7,066 nucleotides of DNA from Clostridiales bacterium UBA4653 (GTDB taxonomy: Bacteria > Bacillota > Clostridia > Oscillospirales > CAG-272): contig DHMB01000138.1 of NCBI GenBank assembly GCA_002405565.1, forward strand, positions 1-7,066, given 5' to 3'. Every line of letters begins with the position of its first letter. Positions within the stretch are counted from its first letter, which is position 1. Both the position numbers and the translations under genes were made by a program. This document shows positions 1-5,649 of the stretch, one piece after another. The notes below the pieces were generated by a model. It searched no databases. It was not told the origin of the DNA and saw only the letters and a program-made list of their open reading frames with translations.

Positions 1-254
1 GCTCGGCATGGCATATAAATCCGAAAAATGCGAAAAAGTGCACATATGTTTTAAGCTCTCTTTACGGTCTTGTCAAGGCTGTTTACGAGGTTGACGAATG
101 GAGACAATGCGAAGGCAGTGACGGCAGATGGGAGTTTGACGGTCATCCTGCGCCGAAGGAAATTTCGGATATCTTTGTCGGCAAGCGTATTCCGGATTGT
201 TACAAGCCAAAGGGAAGTCAGAATCCGATAGCATATAAAAAGCAGAGCAAATAA
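1..254 (+). CDS. C-terminal end of an unidentified protein (5' partial)
   Basis: An open frame enters from the left edge (first full codon at position 3) and ends at TAA 252-254, giving 83 residues. No start is visible, so the gene begins outside the window. The fragment begins SAWHINPKNAKK, continues with a hydrophobic strand-like segment (YVLSSLYGLVKAVYEV, about residues 15-30), then DEW, GRWEFDG (41-47), VGKRIP (59-64) and GSQNPIAY (71-78). This layout of short beta-strand-like stretches with conserved-looking W, GR.xF.G, GKRIP and NPI.Y positions gives the impression of a compact C-terminal domain seen in hypothetical bacterial proteins, some associated with nuclease domains. That resemblance is from memory and weak. 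A good terminator directly follows the stop, which supports a real gene end. Function is unknown. Confidence 0.72.
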   Translation, partial: SAWHINPKNAKKCTYVLSSLYGLVKAVYEVDEWRQCEGSDGRWEFDGHPAPKEISDIFVGKRIPDCYKPKGSQNPIAYKKQSK

Positions 255-258
255 CATA

Positions 259-284
259 AAAAATCCCGCGAGAGCGGGATTTTT
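259..284. terminator. Bidirectional intrinsic terminator between the left-edge gene and glnN
   Basis: A perfect 11-bp stem (259-269 with 274-284) closes a GAGA tetraloop. The GC-rich core is TCCCGC/GCGGGA, with an A run on the left and a T run on the right, so both strands give a hairpin followed by U residues. It lies 4 nt after the TAA of the + strand gene and 9 nt beyond the stop of the - strand glnN gene. It can therefore terminate both convergent transcripts. Confidence 0.93.
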
Positions 285-293
285 GCGTTTTTA

Positions 294-2378
294 TCAAACG
301 GAGAAGAGGAGCTTTGCATAGTCCGGCATGGGCCAGTAATCGGATGAGGTGACGGATTCCGCTTCATCTGCATAGGAGCGGAGCGCGGACATGTCGCGGC
401 ATATGACGGAACGGAAATAAGCCGCTCTTTCAGATTCTGTATCGCCGTGATATGCGGACATATCTGACGAGAGCTTTTCACAGGCGGAATAAATCATTCC
501 GAGAAGAGACGAGAGCTTTTTGCAAAGCGTCGTTTCCGCGCTGACGTCAACGTCACAACCGATGTCGGTCTTGACTTTAACCGCCCCGGCGACTTCTTTT
601 GAAAACGCCATAACGGCGGGGATTATCTGTTTGCGGGTCATTTCAAGCATTGTCAAAGCCTCGATTCCGACGGTTTTGCAATAGCTTTCAAGCATTATTT
701 CATGGCGCGAGCGCACTTCGGTTTCCGTCAGCACGCCGTATTTTGTAAACAGGGAAATGTTTTCCGGCGCGATGAGCCGTTCAACCGCGTCGGGAGTCGA
801 CGGAAGGTTATAAAGCCCGCGCTTTTCCGCCTCCTTTACCCATTCGGCGGAATAGTTGTTTCCGTTGAAAATTATGCGGCGGTGAGCCTTTATTGTGTCT
901 CTTATCAGGGAATGAAGCTCGGTATCAAAATCGCTTGCGGCTTCGAGCTTGCCGGCGAATTCGTCGAGCGTTTCGGCGACTATCGTGTTTATGACGGTGT
1001 TTGTGTCCGCTATCGACTGGCTTGACCCCGGCGAGCGGAATTCAAATTTGTTTCCCGTGAAAGCAAAGGGCGAGGTGCGGTTTCTGTCCGTTGTGTCGCG
1101 GGGGAATTTCGGCAGGGTATGGACGCCGACCCGCATGAGAGTGCGCTCTTTTTTGCTCATCGTGCTGTCATTTTCTATTGCCGAGAGGACTTCCGTAAGC
1201 TCTGTGCCGAGAAACATTGAAATTATCGCGGGAGGCGCTTCGTCCGCGCCGAGACGGTGGTCATTGCTTGCCGACGCAACGGAAACGCGGAGTAGATCCT
1301 GATGAAGGTCGACCGCTTTTATAACCGCCGCAAGGAAGAGCAGGAATTGTGCGTTTTCAGCGGGAGTGTCGCCGGGTTCAAGCAGGTTTGCGCCCGTATC
1401 GGTCGCCATTGACCAGTTATTGTGCTTGCCGGAGCCGTTGACGCCCGCAAAGGGCTTTTCATGGAGCAGGCAGGCGAGCCCGTGACGCGCGGCGACGTTT
1501 TTCATCGTTTCCATCATGAGCTGGTTGTTGTCTGTCGCTATATTCGACGTCGTATAGAGCACGGCGACCTCATGCTGCGACGGGGCGACCTCGTTGTGCT
1601 CCGTTTTTGCGGGGATACCGAGCTTCCAGAGCTCTTCATTCAGCTCGCTCATAAACGCCTTTACGCGCGGCTTTATCGACCCGTAATAATGGTCGTCAAG
1701 CTCCTGTCCCTTCGGGGGCTTTGCTCCGAAAAGGGTTCTCCCCGTGAAAACAAGATCCTCGCGACGGTCAAAGAGCTTTTTGTCTATGAGGAAATATTCC
1801 TGCTCCGCGCCGACGGTCGTCACGACCTTTTTGACGCTGTCGTTTCCGAACAGCTTCATTATCCGCATTGCATGACGGTTTATGAGCTCCATAGAACGGA
1901 GAAGGGGCGTTTTCTTGTCGAGCGCCTCGCCGCCGTATGAACAGAATGCCGTCGGAATACAGAGCGTATTTTCTTTTATGAAAGCATAAGAGGTTGCGTC
2001 CCATGCGGTATATCCGCGGGCTTCAAAGGTTGCGCGCAGACCGCCGGAGGGGAAGGACGACGCGTCCGATTCGCCTTTTATCAGCGCCTTGCCGGAGAAT
2101 TCTTCAATGACGCCGCCGTCACGACCGAAGGAAATGAAGCTGTCATGTTTTTCGGCTGTGATACCGGTCATCGGCTGGAACCAATGCGTGTAATGAGTTG
2201 CGCCGAGCTCTTCAGCCCATTTTCTCATTCCCTCCGCAACGTCATCCGCAATTTCCGGAGCGAGGCTTTTGCCCTCGTCCATTGTTTTTTTCAGTCGGAG
2301 ATATACGTTTTCGGGCAGGTATTTTTTCATCGCGCTGTCGCCGAAGACCATCGAACCGTAATTATCGAGTATATTCAT
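294..2378 (-). CDS. glnN: Glutamine synthetase type III
   Basis: A cytoplasmic enzyme that makes glutamine from glutamate, ammonium and ATP. The 694 residues fit the type III family (about 700) and are far longer than GlnA (about 450). Visible catalytic-core motifs are GAEQEYFLID (190-199, metal-binding glutamates), KTEHNEVAPSQHEVA (258-272), NGSGKHNNWS (314-323, the ammonium/glutamate-side loop) and DRNRTSPFAFTGNKFEFRSP (431-450, nucleotide and substrate arginines). The type III N-terminal region (FPSGGLRATFEARGYTAWD, 109-127) and the C-terminal YWPMPDYAKLLF (681-692) are also present. The start is ATG at 2376-2378, with AAGAGG (2384-2389) 5 nt upstream. The gene is monocistronic: its own consensus promoter lies upstream and the bidirectional terminator downstream. 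No frameshift or missing key motif was noticed. Family assignment is firm; regulation by nitrogen status is expected but no specific operator was recognised. Confidence 0.97.
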   Translation of the reverse strand: MNILDNYGSMVFGDSAMKKYLPENVYLRLKKTMDEGKSLAPEIADDVAEGMRKWAEELGATHYTHWFQPMTGITAEKHDSFISFGRDGGVIEEFSGKALIKGESDASSFPSGGLRATFEARGYTAWDATSYAFIKENTLCIPTAFCSYGGEALDKKTPLLRSMELINRHAMRIMKLFGNDSVKKVVTTVGAEQEYFLIDKKLFDRREDLVFTGRTLFGAKPPKGQELDDHYYGSIKPRVKAFMSELNEELWKLGIPAKTEHNEVAPSQHEVAVLYTTSNIATDNNQLMMETMKNVAARHGLACLLHEKPFAGVNGSGKHNNWSMATDTGANLLEPGDTPAENAQFLLFLAAVIKAVDLHQDLLRVSVASASNDHRLGADEAPPAIISMFLGTELTEVLSAIENDSTMSKKERTLMRVGVHTLPKFPRDTTDRNRTSPFAFTGNKFEFRSPGSSQSIADTNTVINTIVAETLDEFAGKLEAASDFDTELHSLIRDTIKAHRRIIFNGNNYSAEWVKEAEKRGLYNLPSTPDAVERLIAPENISLFTKYGVLTETEVRSRHEIMLESYCKTVGIEALTMLEMTRKQIIPAVMAFSKEVAGAVKVKTDIGCDVDVSAETTLCKKLSSLLGMIYSACEKLSSDMSAYHGDTESERAAYFRSVICRDMSALRSYADEAESVTSSDYWPMPDYAKLLFSV

Positions 2379-2410
2379 GGGAACCTCTTATTTTTTTGCA
2401 ATAATAAAAA

Positions 2411-2439
2411 ATTATATAATATGTCAATGCCTTTGTCAA
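2411..2439 (-). promoter_or_regulatory. Consensus sigma-A promoter of glnN
   Basis: Read on the - strand, -35 TTGACA (2434-2439) and -10 TATAAT (2411-2416) match consensus in all 12 positions, with the ideal 17-nt spacer. Transcription should start near 2404, leaving a short leader of about 25 nt before the glnN ATG. A second TTGACA (2422-2427) lies inside the spacer, forming a direct repeat ATTGACA with 12-nt spacing that could serve as a regulator site (inference). The -35 begins 2 nt beyond the outer arm of the upstream gene's terminator hairpin. Confidence 0.88.
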
Positions 2440-2440
2440 T

Positions 2441-2496
2441 AAAAACGGGAAAAAGAAAAAAACAAAAACCGAAGTTTTTGTTTTTGTCCTGTTTTT
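2441..2496 (-). terminator. AT-rich terminator hairpin after the 8-span membrane protein gene
   Basis: The core is a perfect 12-bp stem (2458-2469 with 2474-2485) closed by a CGAA tetraloop. An outer imperfect arm (2441-2450 with 2487-2496, one G-T pair) extends the hairpin across an asymmetric internal loop and overlaps the stop codon of the - strand gene (TAA, 2495-2497). On the - strand the core is followed by a U-rich stretch. The stem is AT-rich, so its efficiency is uncertain. Its position exactly between a stop codon and the glnN promoter supports a terminator role. Confidence 0.62.
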
Positions 2497-3343
2497 ATTT
2501 CATGTCCGATATATAGCTCCTTGTGGATGAGAGCGCAAAGAACACAATTCCGATTTCGCATATTTCAAGAACGTTTATGACCGTGAGCGAAGGCTCCCAG
2601 AACGCATAAAGGATGAGAGTTGGTACGGCGTAAACGATTACAAGCATTGTTGTCGCAAGCGCGAAGAAGAAATAAAGCGAATTTACGGGGCGCTTGATTG
2701 AGAGTCTTGCTTCCAGAAGCATGAGAACCATGCAGCTCACTGCCGCCGTGTTTGCGAGGATTCTGTTGTAATCCGAATAGATATAATCCGGGTCAAAATA
2801 TGAAATGCAGACAAAAAGTATGCCCCAGACGGGAAGAAGCAACGCCATGTTACTTTTTGAACGTCGTTTGCTCAGATTTACGGAGGCGGAGAAGAGGAAA
2901 TATACTCCCGCGAAGAACATCAGTATCACGCAGAGGAGCATTGCCGCGCCGTAAAGCGGGGAAGCGGTTTTGTCCGATTTTATAATGCGATAGAATAACG
3001 AGAAAACGTCTCTTTTATAATATATGATTGCGATTATGGGAGTGATTATAAAAGCCGCGCCGCAGAGCGCACAGCAGAAAACGGAAAAGAGGTTTCCAGT
3101 CGTTTCGCTGCGTTCGGAGGGCGAAGTTTTCCGAAGGAGAAGAGAGGCAACAAGCACGAGTATAATCGCCGCAAACAAGAGCCAACCGAAAATATTTATA
3201 TCCTTCTTCGCCCCGAGATCATACTCAAGGGAATAGGGATTGTAATATTTCTTCATGAAAATTATTCTGTATACCATCAGCGACAGCGACGATACAAGCG
3301 CAAAAGCGACCGTTCCCGCCGCAAGGCGTTTCTCTCGAATCAA
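2495..3343 (-). CDS. Multi-span integral membrane protein, function unknown
   Basis: I do not recognise this 282-residue protein. It is very hydrophobic, with about eight probable membrane segments near residues 8-29, 51-70, 86-108, 128-152, 166-183, 196-212, 222-247 and 252-272. Basic clusters in the loops at RKTSPSER (71-78) and SKRRSKS (158-164) fit the cytoplasmic side. There is no signal peptide with a cleavage site, no catalytic motif and no extramembrane domain. The start is TTG at 3341-3343: GGAGG (3350-3354) lies 6 nt upstream, while the next ATG (Met23) would cut into the first span. It lies 80 nt downstream of the HdeD-like gene on the same strand, with no terminator visible between them, so co-transcription is likely. 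A lone -10-like TATAAT (3379-3384) could add an internal promoter. Confidence 0.8.
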   Translation of the reverse strand: MIREKRLAAGTVAFALVSSLSLMVYRIIFMKKYYNPYSLEYDLGAKKDINIFGWLLFAAIILVLVASLLLRKTSPSERSETTGNLFSVFCCALCGAAFIITPIIAIIYYKRDVFSLFYRIIKSDKTASPLYGAAMLLCVILMFFAGVYFLFSASVNLSKRRSKSNMALLLPVWGILFVCISYFDPDYIYSDYNRILANTAAVSCMVLMLLEARLSIKRPVNSLYFFFALATTMLVIVYAVPTLILYAFWEPSLTVINVLEICEIGIVFFALSSTRSYISDMK

Positions 3344-3378
3344 AATATGCCTCCGGAAAATGACTTTTTGTAAAAAAT

Positions 3379-3384
3379 ATTATA
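3379..3384 (-). promoter_or_regulatory. Possible internal -10 element for the 8-span protein gene
   Basis: The hexamer TATAAT occurs on the - strand in the 80-nt AT-rich gap between the two membrane-protein genes, about 36 nt upstream of the TTG start. The hexamer at 17-nt spacing upstream (ACACTT) bears no resemblance to TTGACA, and no TG extension precedes the -10. In such AT-rich DNA this could be chance. If real it is a weak promoter. Confidence 0.28.
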
Positions 3385-3423
3385 ACTTACGAATGTTAAT
3401 AAAGTGTAATCAAACAATAAATT

Positions 3424-4047
3424 TTATTTGTCGTTTTCCTTGTCTGTCGGCTCGGTTTTTATCTCCGTGAATTCTCCTTCAATCGTCTTTTTGCCCAATG
3501 ACTTTTTGACCGAACGGAACTTGCCGGAAACGACTGCCGTTGTGCAGAGGTTTTCGATTGCCTCGACGATAAGCGAAACGCCGATTATTCTGACGACAAA
3601 GTCGGCTGCCGCGCCTGCATTGAAAACAATCACAAATCCGAAAACAAGCCCGATGACAGAGAGCACAAAAACGCCGAGCCAGCCGTCTTCCGCCGCTTTC
3701 TTTATCTCAAACGAGGTAACCAACTTCGAGGCGCTGTCTGTAATTATCACAATACCGATTATAAACGGAATAATGCTTTTGACAAAGTCCGGATTTGCAA
3801 CGAGAATTATTCCGCAGACAAGGCAGAATATTCCGAAAACGAGTCCTGCCGTCGGCATAAGCGAAACGGCGCCGCGGAAGAAAAATTTTATTATCATATA
3901 GGTTCCGCAGATGAGAGCCGTCACGCCGATTATGCGGCAGACTATGTCTATCGTCTGCGAAGGGTAGATAAGAAGAATCACTCCGAGAATTATATAGATA
4001 ACGGAAAGGAGAATATATCCCCATTTTGCTTTTTTGATAAGCTCCAT
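3424..4047 (-). CDS. HdeD/DUF308-like six-span membrane protein
   Basis: The protein has 207 residues and about six membrane segments (near 10-28, 33-53, 66-83, 90-108, 124-143 and 149-167), followed by a charged cytoplasmic-looking tail (175-207, ending PTDKENDK). An internal pattern recurs three times: a short P- or N-containing turn, then a span of the type IIG(V/I) followed by small residues (VCRIIGVTALICGTY 36-50, IPFIIGIVIITDSASKL 93-109, VVRIIGVSLIVEAIENL 151-167). Size, span number and these repeats match the HdeD/DUF308 family. Its Escherichia coli member is an acid-resistance membrane protein; the role in Firmicutes is unclear. The ATG start at 4045-4047 has GGAGG (4053-4057) 5 nt upstream. 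The gene is transcribed away from the HTH-repeat gene, from a consensus promoter sharing its -35 with that gene, and is probably the first gene of a two-gene unit with the 8-span protein. Confidence 0.85.
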   Translation of the reverse strand: MELIKKAKWGYILLSVIYIILGVILLIYPSQTIDIVCRIIGVTALICGTYMIIKFFFRGAVSLMPTAGLVFGIFCLVCGIILVANPDFVKSIIPFIIGIVIITDSASKLVTSFEIKKAAEDGWLGVFVLSVIGLVFGFVIVFNAGAAADFVVRIIGVSLIVEAIENLCTTAVVSGKFRSVKKSLGKKTIEGEFTEIKTEPTDKENDK

Positions 4048-4073
4048 AACAGCCTCCGTGAAATTTTTTTAAT

Positions 4074-4102
4074 ATTATATCACCTGTGTCGGCACTTGTC
4101 AA
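4074..4102 (-). promoter_or_regulatory. Promoter of the HdeD-like gene (leftward arm of the divergent pair)
   Basis: On the - strand, -35 TTGACA (4097-4102) and -10 TATAAT (4074-4079) are perfect consensus with a 17-nt spacer. The -10 is also extended (TGATATAAT, TG at 4081-4082). Transcription should start near 4067, about 20 nt before the ATG, so the leader holds little beyond the ribosome binding site. Confidence 0.9.
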
Positions 4103-4124
4103 ATAAAATCGGATATGATATAAT
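4096..4124 (+). promoter_or_regulatory. Promoter of the HTH-repeat gene (rightward arm of the divergent pair)
   Basis: On the + strand, -35 TTGTCA (4096-4101, 5 of 6 to consensus) and -10 TATAAT (4119-4124) are 17 nt apart. The -10 carries the TG extension (TGATATAAT, 4116-4124). The -35 overlaps that of the leftward promoter by five of six bases. Transcription should begin near 4131 and produce a leader of about 118 nt before the first ATG of the HTH-repeat gene. Confidence 0.85.
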
Positions 4125-4176
4125 TCAAGCGGAAATTGAATTCTGAAAAAATGACGTTTTCAAGTGTTGCTTGCTG

Positions 4177-4229
4177 TTGTTTTTCTGTGTTTCGGCGTAA
4201 AATGGGCGTAGACCGAAAGGGAAAAACAA
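4177..4229 (+). promoter_or_regulatory. Leader hairpin just upstream of the HTH-repeat gene
   Basis: A 9-bp outer stem (4177-4185 TTGTTTTTC with 4221-4229 GAAAAACAA) and a 6-bp inner stem (4190-4195 TTTCGG with 4213-4218 CCGAAA) are separated by a small internal loop and capped by a 17-nt loop. The hairpin ends 5 nt before the AGGAGG ribosome binding site (4235-4240). No U run follows on the + strand, so it is not a simple terminator. It could affect translation or mRNA stability; function is inferred only from position. Confidence 0.5.
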
Positions 4230-4248
4230 AAAACAGGAGGAAAACAAA

Positions 4249-5505
4249 ATGTTATTTTCAAAACGGAAAGAAACCAAAACGGAGGACGAAAAAATGTTTG
4301 ATATGAGAAAGATAGGGAAGCGCATAGCGGAGCTGAGAAAATCAAAGAACATAACTCAGATGGCGCTTGCCGATATGATGGGAATCAGCTTTCAGGCAGT
4401 ATCAAACTGGGAACGCGGCGAGAGTATGCCCGATATTTCAAAGCTCGGAGAGCTTTCGGAGATATTCGGGGTGTCAATTGACGATATCCTCTGCAACAAA
4501 CGCGCGGCGGAAATTGTTGAAGAAATATCGGCGGGGGAGAAGCCTTCCGATATAACGCCCGAGGAGCTTACGGAAACAGTCCCGCTTATGGCGCCCAAGC
4601 AGGCGGAGGAAAGCATTAAGGAAAATAAGAATAAAATGACGATTTCCCAGCTTGCCGCGCTCGCGCCTTATATGAATGGAGACGACCTGGGCGAAATCGC
4701 CGTGGAGCTGGCGAAAAACGGCGGTTCGCTTGAAGCTGTTGCTACAATTGTGCCGTTTATGGATGAAGACGATGTGGGCAAGGTCGTCAAAGAGCTGACG
4801 AAAAGCGGCGGCTCGCTTAAAGACGTTGCCGCGCTTGTGCATTTTATGAATGAAGACGATTTGGGCGAAATTATCAGAGAGCTGGCGAAAAGCGGCGGTT
4901 CGCTTGAAGACGTTGCTGCGCTTGCGCCTTATATGAATGAATCCGATCTGGGCGAAGCCGCCGTGGAGCTGGCGAAAAACGGCGGTTCGCTTGAAGAGGT
5001 TGCCGCGCTTGCGCCTTATATGAATGAATCCGATCTGGGCGAAGCCGCCGGGGAGCTGGCGAAAAACGGCGGCTCGCTTGAAGACGTTGCCGCGCTTGCG
5101 CCTTATATGGATGAAGACGATGTGGGCAAGGTCGTCAAAGAGCTGGTGAAAAACGGTGGCTCGCTTGAAGATGTTGCCGTGCTTGTGCATTTTATGAATG
5201 AAGACGATGTGGGGGAAGTTGTCAAAGAACTGACGAAGAACGGCGGCTCGCTTGAAGATATTGCCGCACTTGTTCCTTATATGAATGAAGATGATATCGG
5301 TGAGATTGCAAAAGAAAAGCTGAAAAACGGCGGAACACTTGAGGATATAGTGGCGCTTGCACCGTTTATGAACGATGACGATATAAAAGAGCTCGCAAAA
5401 GAAAAGCTGAAAAGCAGCGGCAAGATTGAGGATATCGCAGCATTTGCTCCTTTTATGGATGAGGACGACATCGGCGAGATTATAAAACATATGATTTCAA
5501 AATGA
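4249..5505 (+). CDS. XRE-family HTH protein with ten 29-residue C-terminal repeats
   Basis: Residues 20-81 form a Cro/CI-type helix-turn-helix (IGKRIAELRKSKNITQ, then ADMMGISFQAVSNWERG at 41-57 with the recognition helix around 47-56, then FGVSIDDIL). This predicts a cytoplasmic DNA-binding protein. A charged linker (82-131) follows. Residues 132-418 are ten tandem units of 29 residues, each of the form LEDVAALAPYMNEDDLGE followed by a basic-acidic helix and NGGS, suggesting two helices per unit and an alpha-solenoid. The linker may contain one further degenerate unit (about 104-131, shared PxM spacing). Two in-frame starts are plausible: ATG 4249 with AGGAGG (4235-4240, 8-nt spacing) and ATG 4294 (Met16) with GGAGGA (4281-4286, 7-nt spacing). 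The latter begins just before the HTH, so the 15-residue lysine/glutamate-rich extension may be optional. The gene diverges from the membrane-protein genes and may regulate them (inference). The repeat family could not be named. Confidence 0.9.
   Translation: MLFSKRKETKTEDEKMFDMRKIGKRIAELRKSKNITQMALADMMGISFQAVSNWERGESMPDISKLGELSEIFGVSIDDILCNKRAAEIVEEISAGEKPSDITPEELTETVPLMAPKQAEESIKENKNKMTISQLAALAPYMNGDDLGEIAVELAKNGGSLEAVATIVPFMDEDDVGKVVKELTKSGGSLKDVAALVHFMNEDDLGEIIRELAKSGGSLEDVAALAPYMNESDLGEAAVELAKNGGSLEEVAALAPYMNESDLGEAAGELAKNGGSLEDVAALAPYMDEDDVGKVVKELVKNGGSLEDVAVLVHFMNEDDVGEVVKELTKNGGSLEDIAALVPYMNEDDIGEIAKEKLKNGGTLEDIVALAPFMNDDDIKELAKEKLKSSGKIEDIAAFAPFMDEDDIGEIIKHMISK
4642..5502 (+). repeat. 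Ten in-frame tandem repeats of 87 bp (29 codons)
   Basis: Units begin at 4642, 4729, 4816, 4903, 4990, 5077, 5164, 5251, 5338 and 5425; the last is three codons short. Units 4 and 5 (4903-4989 and 4990-5076) differ at only 4 of 87 bases. Units 2-3 and 6-7 resemble each other more than their neighbours: a stretch of 40 identical bases occurs at 4758-4797 and 5106-5145, exactly 348 bp (four units) apart. Units 8-10 are the most divergent in DNA and protein. The array thus grew by both single-unit and multi-unit duplication. Confidence 0.95.
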
Positions 5506-5520
5506 CAAAATAAACGAATA

Positions 5521-5575
5521 AAAACGGCGGGATTTTGCGGAAAAAGCTAAATTTTTCTGAAAAACACGCCGTTTT
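5521..5575 (+). terminator. Probable terminator of the HTH-repeat gene (nested hairpin)
   Basis: The outer stem AAAACGGCG (5521-5529) pairs perfectly with CGCCGTTTT (5567-5575). Inside it, a second stem (5538-5545 with 5552-5559, one G-T pair) has a 6-nt loop. The outer stem ends in a short T run but no long U tail follows (GCTTAAAAAG). It starts 15 nt after the stop codon and ends 12 nt before the gdhA -35, so a terminator separating the two genes is the simplest reading. Confidence 0.55.
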
Positions 5576-5587
5576 GCTTAAAAAGTA

Positions 5588-5616
5588 TTGACAAAACGTT
5601 TTTTACCGCATATAAT
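5588..5616 (+). promoter_or_regulatory. Consensus sigma-A promoter of gdhA
   Basis: -35 TTGACA (5588-5593) and -10 TATAAT (5611-5616) match consensus perfectly with a 17-nt spacer. The start should be near 5623, giving a leader of about 27 nt. The spacer begins with a perfect 10-bp palindrome, AAAACGTTTT (5593-5602), which could be an operator or a chance AT-rich symmetry. Confidence 0.9.
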
Positions 5617-5649
5617 AAAGCATTATTATTTGTTTCCGAGGTGAAAACT

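Larger units (their letters stand above)
4074..4124. repeat. 51-bp dyad: mirror-image extended -10 elements around a shared -35
   Basis: ATTATATCA (4074-4082) and TGATATAAT (4116-4124) are exact 9-bp inverted repeats. TTGTCAA (4096-4102) is itself an odd palindrome centred on 4099, the same centre as the outer repeats. The two 13-nt spacers (4083-4095 and 4103-4115) are equal in length. The element therefore presents the same promoter in both directions from one axis. Confidence 0.88.

Noticed and set aside
1422..1940. A 172-residue + strand open frame inside glnN, with other + strand frames around 702-1302
   Set aside because: They overlap the conserved catalytic core of glutamine synthetase on the other strand and have no supporting signals.
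2422..2439. The tandem TGTCA motifs upstream of glnN as a GlnR operator
   Set aside because: GlnR boxes are inverted repeats (TGTNA-N7-TNACA); here the two copies are direct repeats.
4131..4248. The leader before the HTH-repeat gene as a known riboswitch or T-box
   Set aside because: No conserved riboswitch core or T-box motif is recognisable, and no terminator/antiterminator pair with a U run follows.
4474..5490. A 338-residue open frame on the - strand across the repeat array, itself periodic (FIHIRRKRGN-type units)
   Set aside because: It is the antisense reflection of the 87-bp repeats. It has no ribosome binding site or promoter, its composition is implausible, and the + strand frame has a clear HTH domain and start signals.
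4642..5502. Regular direct repeats considered as a CRISPR-like array
   Set aside because: The repeats are contiguous with no unique spacers, the period is 87 bp (29 codons), and they stay in frame in a protein-coding gene.
5641..5649. GTG at 5641 as an alternative gdhA start (three extra residues)
   Set aside because: This GTG is part of the ribosome binding site GAGGTG that serves ATG 5650 at ideal spacing; no separate site precedes the GTG.
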